Below, one piece after another: positions 8,194 to 11,251 of a DNA stretch of 11,251 nt (position 1 is the stretch's first letter; each line of letters starts with the position of its first letter). Source of the stretch: Alphaproteobacteria bacterium (GTDB taxonomy: Bacteria; Pseudomonadota; Alphaproteobacteria; JAEULC01); contig JADZDN010000397.1 in NCBI GenBank assembly GCA_020851015.1, positions 1 to 11,251 on the forward strand, given 5' to 3'. The notes under the pieces were generated by a model. The model did not search any database and was not told the origin of the DNA. It worked only from the letters and a program-made list of their open reading frames with translations. A program made the position numbers and the translations under genes.

Positions 8194-9123
8194 ATGACGG
8201 AACCCGAATTGCCCGAGGGCATGCGCGTCTTCGACCGCCGGCTGGTGCGCGCGCGGCGCGACCGCTGGTCCGGGCAGTTCGCCGAGCACGATTTCCTGTT
8301 CCGCGAGGTGGCCGACCGCCTGGCCGACCGGCTGCAGGACACGACCAGGCGTTTCCCGTTGGCGCTCGATCTCGGCAGTCGGGCGGGCATATTGGGCCGG
8401 GTGCTGGCCGGGCGCGGCGGCGTGGAGCGGCTGGTGCAGGCGGAGTTGTCGGAGCGCCTGGCACGCGGCGCCGTGGGCCACGGCGCCGTCGTCGTGGCCG
8501 ACGAGGAATCCCTGCCCTTCGCCGATGCCAGCTTCGATCTGGTCCTGTCGTGCCTGTCGCTGCACTGGGCCAACGACCTGCCGGGCGCGCTGACCCAGGC
8601 GCGCCGCGCGCTGAAGCCGGACGGGCTGTTCCTGGCGGCGCTGTTCGGCCTCGGCACCCTCGGCGAATTGCGCCAGGCGCTGCTGGAGGCGGAGATCGAC
8701 ACATCGGGCGGCGCCGGCCCGCGCGTGTCGCCGTTCACCGAATTGCGCGACGGCGCCGCGCTGCTGCAGCGCGCGGGCCTGGCGCTGCCGGTCGCCGATG
8801 CCGACACGATCACGGTCACCTATCCCAACGCGCTGGCGCTGATGCGCGATCTGGCGCGCATGGGCGAGGCCAACGCCACCCACGCCCGCCCGCGTCGGCC
8901 GTTGCGCCGGTCGACCTTGATGCGCGCGGCGACGATCTATGCCGATCGGCACGGCGGCCCCGATGGCCGCGTGCCGGCGCGCTTTCAGGTCATCTACCTG
9001 ACCGGGTGGGCGCCGCATCCCCGGCAGCCCAAGGCCCTGAAGCCGGGCAGCGCGCGGCACCGCCTGGCGGGCGCGCTGGACACCGCCGAGCGGCCGGCCG
9101 GCGACAAGGCGCGGCCGCGTTGA
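8194..9123 (+). CDS. SAM-dependent methyltransferase-fold protein, NDUFAF5/BioC-like
   Basis: This is a 309-residue cytoplasmic class I methyltransferase-fold protein. The N-terminal block MRVFDRRLVRARRDRW and EHDFLFREVADRLADRL matches the family that includes mitochondrial NDUFAF5 (a complex I assembly factor) and its alphaproteobacterial relatives. The SAM-binding glycine loop is DLGSRAGILG at 59-68. The later motif is PFADASFDLVLSCLSLHW near 108-125, followed by the typical ALKPDGLFLAALFG. Near the end, TGWAPHPRQPKALKPGSA (270-287) is a family signature. Human NDUFAF5 has been described as hydroxylating an arginine of complex I; whether this bacterial protein does that, or methylates a BioC-type substrate, is not known. 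The ATG at 8194 starts the conserved block; no strong Shine-Dalgarno sequence is seen. Its nearness to comF and grxC fits an alphaproteobacterial neighbourhood. Confidence 0.88.
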   Translation: MTEPELPEGMRVFDRRLVRARRDRWSGQFAEHDFLFREVADRLADRLQDTTRRFPLALDLGSRAGILGRVLAGRGGVERLVQAELSERLARGAVGHGAVVVADEESLPFADASFDLVLSCLSLHWANDLPGALTQARRALKPDGLFLAALFGLGTLGELRQALLEAEIDTSGGAGPRVSPFTELRDGAALLQRAGLALPVADADTITVTYPNALALMRDLARMGEANATHARPRRPLRRSTLMRAATIYADRHGGPDGRVPARFQVIYLTGWAPHPRQPKALKPGSARHRLAGALDTAERPAGDKARPR

Positions 9124-9181
9124 TCTGGGTCAAGCATCGCGGCGGGGGCCCGGCCCAGACTGCGCGATATTCGGGAGTCGC

Positions 9182-9922
9182 ATGATGCGCCTGCGCTTTG
9201 TCGGCTGCGGCGACGCTTTCGGCAGCGGCGGCCGGTTCAACACCTGCTTCCACCTGACCGGCGAGCGCACCAACGCCTTGATCGACTGCGGCGCCTCGTC
9301 GCTGATCGCGATGAAGCGCCTGGCCATCGCCGCCAACGATATCCAGGCCATCTTGGTGACGCATTTCCATGCCGATCATTTCGGCGGGATACCGTTCTTC
9401 ATGCTCGACGCGCAGTTCTTCACCAAGCGGATCCAGCCGCTGACGATCGCCGGGCCGGCAGGCCTGAAGGACTGGTACGTCCGCGTGATGGAGACGGCGT
9501 TCCCGGGATCGAGCGAGACCAGGCCGCGCTTTGCCCTGACGCTCCGCGAACTGGCGCCGCGCGAGCCGGCCGCCATCGCCGGCATGGCGGTCACGCCCTT
9601 TCCGGCTCATCATGGCAATCCCGGCGGCCCGTTCTTCGCATTGCGCGTGGAGGCCGAAGGCAGGACCGTGGCCTATACCGGCGACACGGAATGGACCGAG
9701 GCACTGGTCGACGCCGCGCGGGACGCGGACCTGTTCGTCGCCGAGGCCTATTTCCGCGACAAGCGGGTCAAGTTGCACCTCGACCTCGCCACGCTGGAGC
9801 AGCATCTGCCGCGCATCCGCGCGAAGCGCGTCGTGCTGACGCACATGAGCGACGACATGCTGGCGCGCGGCGCCACGCTGGGCTACGAAACGGCCGAGGA
9901 CGGCAAGGAACTGGCTTTCTGA
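9182..9922 (+). CDS. MBL-fold metallohydrolase, RNase Z/arylsulfatase-like
   Basis: This 246-residue cytoplasmic protein has a metallo-beta-lactamase fold. Metal ligands visible are H61-F-H63-A-D65-H66 in THFHADHFGG, a histidine pair H143-H144 (FPAHHGNP), D168 in YTGDTEW and H221 in VLTHMSDDM. The Asp-His of the HxHxDH motif and the final VLTHMS stretch place it with the RNase Z/cyclic phosphodiesterase-type branch, not the beta-lactamases. It is shorter than typical tRNase Z (about 300 residues) and I see no exosite arm, so a small-molecule or cyclic-nucleotide substrate is at least as likely. No signal peptide is present. GGGAG lies a few bases before the ATG at 9182, with a second ATG directly after. 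The cytochrome gene follows after 25 bp. Confidence 0.9.
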   Translation: MMRLRFVGCGDAFGSGGRFNTCFHLTGERTNALIDCGASSLIAMKRLAIAANDIQAILVTHFHADHFGGIPFFMLDAQFFTKRIQPLTIAGPAGLKDWYVRVMETAFPGSSETRPRFALTLRELAPREPAAIAGMAVTPFPAHHGNPGGPFFALRVEAEGRTVAYTGDTEWTEALVDAARDADLFVAEAYFRDKRVKLHLDLATLEQHLPRIRAKRVVLTHMSDDMLARGATLGYETAEDGKELAF

Positions 9923-9947
9923 CCGCTAGAAGCGAAAGGACCGACCG

Positions 9948-10268
9948 ATGCACAAGACAGCCTCCTTCTCCCTGCGAATCGCGGCGGTGCTGATCGTCGC
10001 GACCGCATCGCCGGTCCTCGCGGCGGGCGATGGCGCGGCGGGCCGGCGCACGGCCGAGACCTGGTGCGCCGGATGCCACTTGCTGGGCGACGAGAACAAG
10101 GCGGCGATGGCCGACGTGCCGTCCTTCCCCGTCATCGCGCAGCAGAAGACGCCCGACGCGATCCGCGCCTTCCTGTTCAACCCGCACCCGCCGATGCCGC
10201 AGTTCCGCCTGACGCGGCAGGACATCGAGGACCTGGTGCAGTTCATCACCGAACTGAAGAAGCCGTAG
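9948..10268 (+). CDS. Small exported class I cytochrome c
   Basis: This is a 106-residue periplasmic electron carrier. A signal peptide covers about residues 1-25 (hydrophobic RIAAVLIVATASPVLA, then a cut site). The single heme-binding motif is C40-A-G-C43-H44, and M83 in NPHPPMPQF is the probable sixth iron ligand. The mature protein of about 80 residues is the usual size for a mono-heme cytochrome c domain, ending in the helix IEDLVQFITELKK. AAGGA is well placed before the ATG at 9948. It lies 25 bp after the MBL hydrolase on the same strand, so the two are probably one transcript, although no functional link is obvious. The redox partner is unknown; the small size fits a soluble carrier or a subunit that feeds an oxidase. 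Confidence 0.92.
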   Translation: MHKTASFSLRIAAVLIVATASPVLAAGDGAAGRRTAETWCAGCHLLGDENKAAMADVPSFPVIAQQKTPDAIRAFLFNPHPPMPQFRLTRQDIEDLVQFITELKKP

Positions 10269-10280
10269 GCGCGCGCCGTC

Positions 10281-10371
10281 GTCCTTCGACAAGCTCAGGA
10301 CGAGGAAAACCAAAAGGACTCCTCATCCTGAGCCTGTCGAAGGATGAGCCTGTCGAAGGATGAGCCTGTCG
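10281..10371. repeat. REP-like palindrome with 16-bp tandem repeat, also a candidate bidirectional terminator
   Basis: Two 25-base arms, 10281-10305 and 10321-10345, are inverted copies of each other with three mismatches and enclose a 15-base A-rich loop. The core reads CCTTCGACAAGCTCAGGA in the left arm. From the right arm onward the unit GAGCCTGTCGAAGGAT is repeated head to tail: 10330-10345, 10346-10361, and a partial copy, 10362-10371. From memory, nearly the same palindrome is dispersed between genes in several alphaproteobacterial genomes. It sits between two convergent genes, where a strong hairpin could end transcription from both sides. There is no transposase nearby. Confidence 0.85.
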
Positions 10372-10397
10372 CCATCTGCGCCGCGACGGGCGCGCCG

Positions 10398-11251
10398 CTA
10401 CAGGAAATCCCTCAGCATCGCCACCAGCGGCCGGTCGGCCGGCGGCATCGGGAATTCCGCCATGCGCGCGGGCTCGCACCACGCGAGCTCCTGGCCCTCG
10501 CGCGGCTTCGGGTTGCCCTTCCACACCCGGCAGACGAACAGCGGCATCAGCAGGTGGAAGTCGAGATAGCGGTGCGAGGCGAAGGTGAAAGGCGCCAGGC
10601 AGCTCGCCGTCACGTCGATGCCCAGCTCCTCCTTGAGCTCGCGGATCAACGCACGCTCGCAGGTCTCGCCTTCCTTGACCTTGCCGCCGGGAAATTCCCA
10701 GAGGCCCGCCATCGGCTTGCCCGCGGGCCGACGGGCCAGCAGCACGCGGCCGTCCGCGTCCACAAGGGCCACCGCGCTCACCAGCACGTTGCGCGCGGGC
10801 CGGTTCGACAGGGCCTTGCGCTCGATCGCGTAGACGAACACGCGCCGCATGCCGCCGCGCGCGGGGAAGTCGTAGTCCGATTCTCCCCGGAGCTTGAACC
10901 CCGAGCGCTCGAGCACGCGCCGCGACGGCGCGTTGTCGGTCAGCACCGCGCCCCACACGCGGTCCAGCCCCAGCTCGTCGAAGGCGAAGCGCACCATCCG
11001 CCGCACCGCCTCGGCGGCGTAGCCGTGGCGCCAGAAGTCGCGGCCGATCCAGTAGCCGATCTCGGCCGAGGTGGCGCCCGCCGGCGGCGCGGGCGCGTCG
11101 GGCACCGCCGGCTCCTGCTGGCTCTGGCGCAGCAGGATGGCGCCGATCGGCTGGCTGGCGTCGCGCGGCACGATGCCGAGCGCGAAATCCTGGCGCTCCT
11201 CGATGCCGCGATGGGTGGACGCGATCCAGCGCTGGGCCAGGCCCGGCGGAT
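10398..11251 (-). CDS. Bifunctional GNAT acetyltransferase-Nudix (MutT-like) fusion, N terminus cut by the window edge
   Basis: A single open frame encodes two enzyme domains. The N-terminal part is a GNAT fold of the RimJ/RimL type: the acetyl-CoA loop R-H-G-Y-A-A follows IGYWIGRDFW, and NAPSRRVLERSGF is the usual C-terminal motif. The C-terminal part, after about nt 10800, is a Nudix hydrolase with the complete box G-x5-E-x7-REL-x-EE-x-GI (in GGKVKEGE...RELKEELGI), plus the MutT-like PMAGLWEFPGGK before it and a final VAMLRDFL. The latter predicts hydrolysis of oxidised (deoxy)nucleoside triphosphates such as 8-oxo-dGTP. The frame continues past the GTG at 11171 to the window end with GNAT-like sequence (AQRWIASTHRGIEERQDFALGIV), so that GTG is internal and the true start lies outside. 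Annotations naming this fusion exist for alphaproteobacteria. The acetyl acceptor is unknown. Confidence 0.93.
   Translation of the reverse strand, partial: PPGLAQRWIASTHRGIEERQDFALGIVPRDASQPIGAILLRQSQQEPAVPDAPAPPAGATSAEIGYWIGRDFWRHGYAAEAVRRMVRFAFDELGLDRVWGAVLTDNAPSRRVLERSGFKLRGESDYDFPARGGMRRVFVYAIERKALSNRPARNVLVSAVALVDADGRVLLARRPAGKPMAGLWEFPGGKVKEGETCERALIRELKEELGIDVTASCLAPFTFASHRYLDFHLLMPLFVCRVWKGNPKPREGQELAWCEPARMAEFPMPPADRPLVAMLRDFL

Noticed and set aside
8113..9060. The reading frame of the membrane-protein gene stays open on the minus strand for about 950 bp upstream of its likely start.
   Set aside because: The extra part is Arg/Gln/Ala-rich, shows no fold or motif, and is antisense to the well-supported methyltransferase gene. 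Long antisense frames are expected at this GC content.

Overview
The window is a GC-rich, gene-dense stretch of chromosome. It most likely comes from an alphaproteobacterium, plausibly of the Rhodospirillales/Reyranella type, but the family is not proven. The clues are: a class I SAM methyltransferase of the mitochondrial NDUFAF5 / alphaproteobacterial type close to comF and grxC; a GNAT-Nudix fusion protein; an S-adenosylhomocysteinase ending in KSDHYRY; and a palindrome containing CCTTCGACAAGCTCAGGA, of a kind that I recall being dispersed in alphaproteobacterial genomes. Most genes have recognisable families. The window reads as ordinary chromosome with a few unusual linkages, not as a mobile or defence island. 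I saw no tRNA, rRNA, CRISPR array, insertion sequence or phage gene.

Layout. (1) Positions 1-1245 hold the 3' part of ahcY (methyl cycle). (2) About 290 bp without a gene follow. They hold a GC hairpin near the ahcY stop and then a conspicuous AT-rich island with a perfect 12-bp palindrome, the likely promoter region of the next operon. (3) Positions 1536-5426, plus strand, are a tight four-gene unit: an exported PAP2 phosphatase, an OmpR-type response regulator, its sensor histidine kinase, and a small iron-sulfur protein. The last three overlap by 4 bp at each junction (ATGA, GTGA). (4) Positions 5406-8112, minus strand, read as a second unit transcribed from a many-pass membrane protein (probable GT-C glycosyltransferase) through comF to grxC. 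The grxC tail overlaps the iron-sulfur gene tail by 21 bp. (5) Positions 8194-10268, plus strand, hold the NDUFAF5-like methyltransferase, an MBL-fold hydrolase and a small exported cytochrome c. The last two are probably co-transcribed. (6) A REP-like palindrome with a 16-bp tandem repeat separates the cytochrome from (7) a convergent GNAT-Nudix fusion that runs off the right edge.

How the genes may work together. The phosphatase and the two-component system look like a self-contained envelope-sensing module, with the kinase sensing in the periplasm and the phosphatase acting on a lipid or isoprenoid phosphate there. The iron-sulfur protein coupled behind the kinase is the least explained member. 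The remaining genes are mostly housekeeping: complex I assembly or methylation, thiol redox, nucleotide-pool cleaning and competence-type phosphoribosyltransferase.
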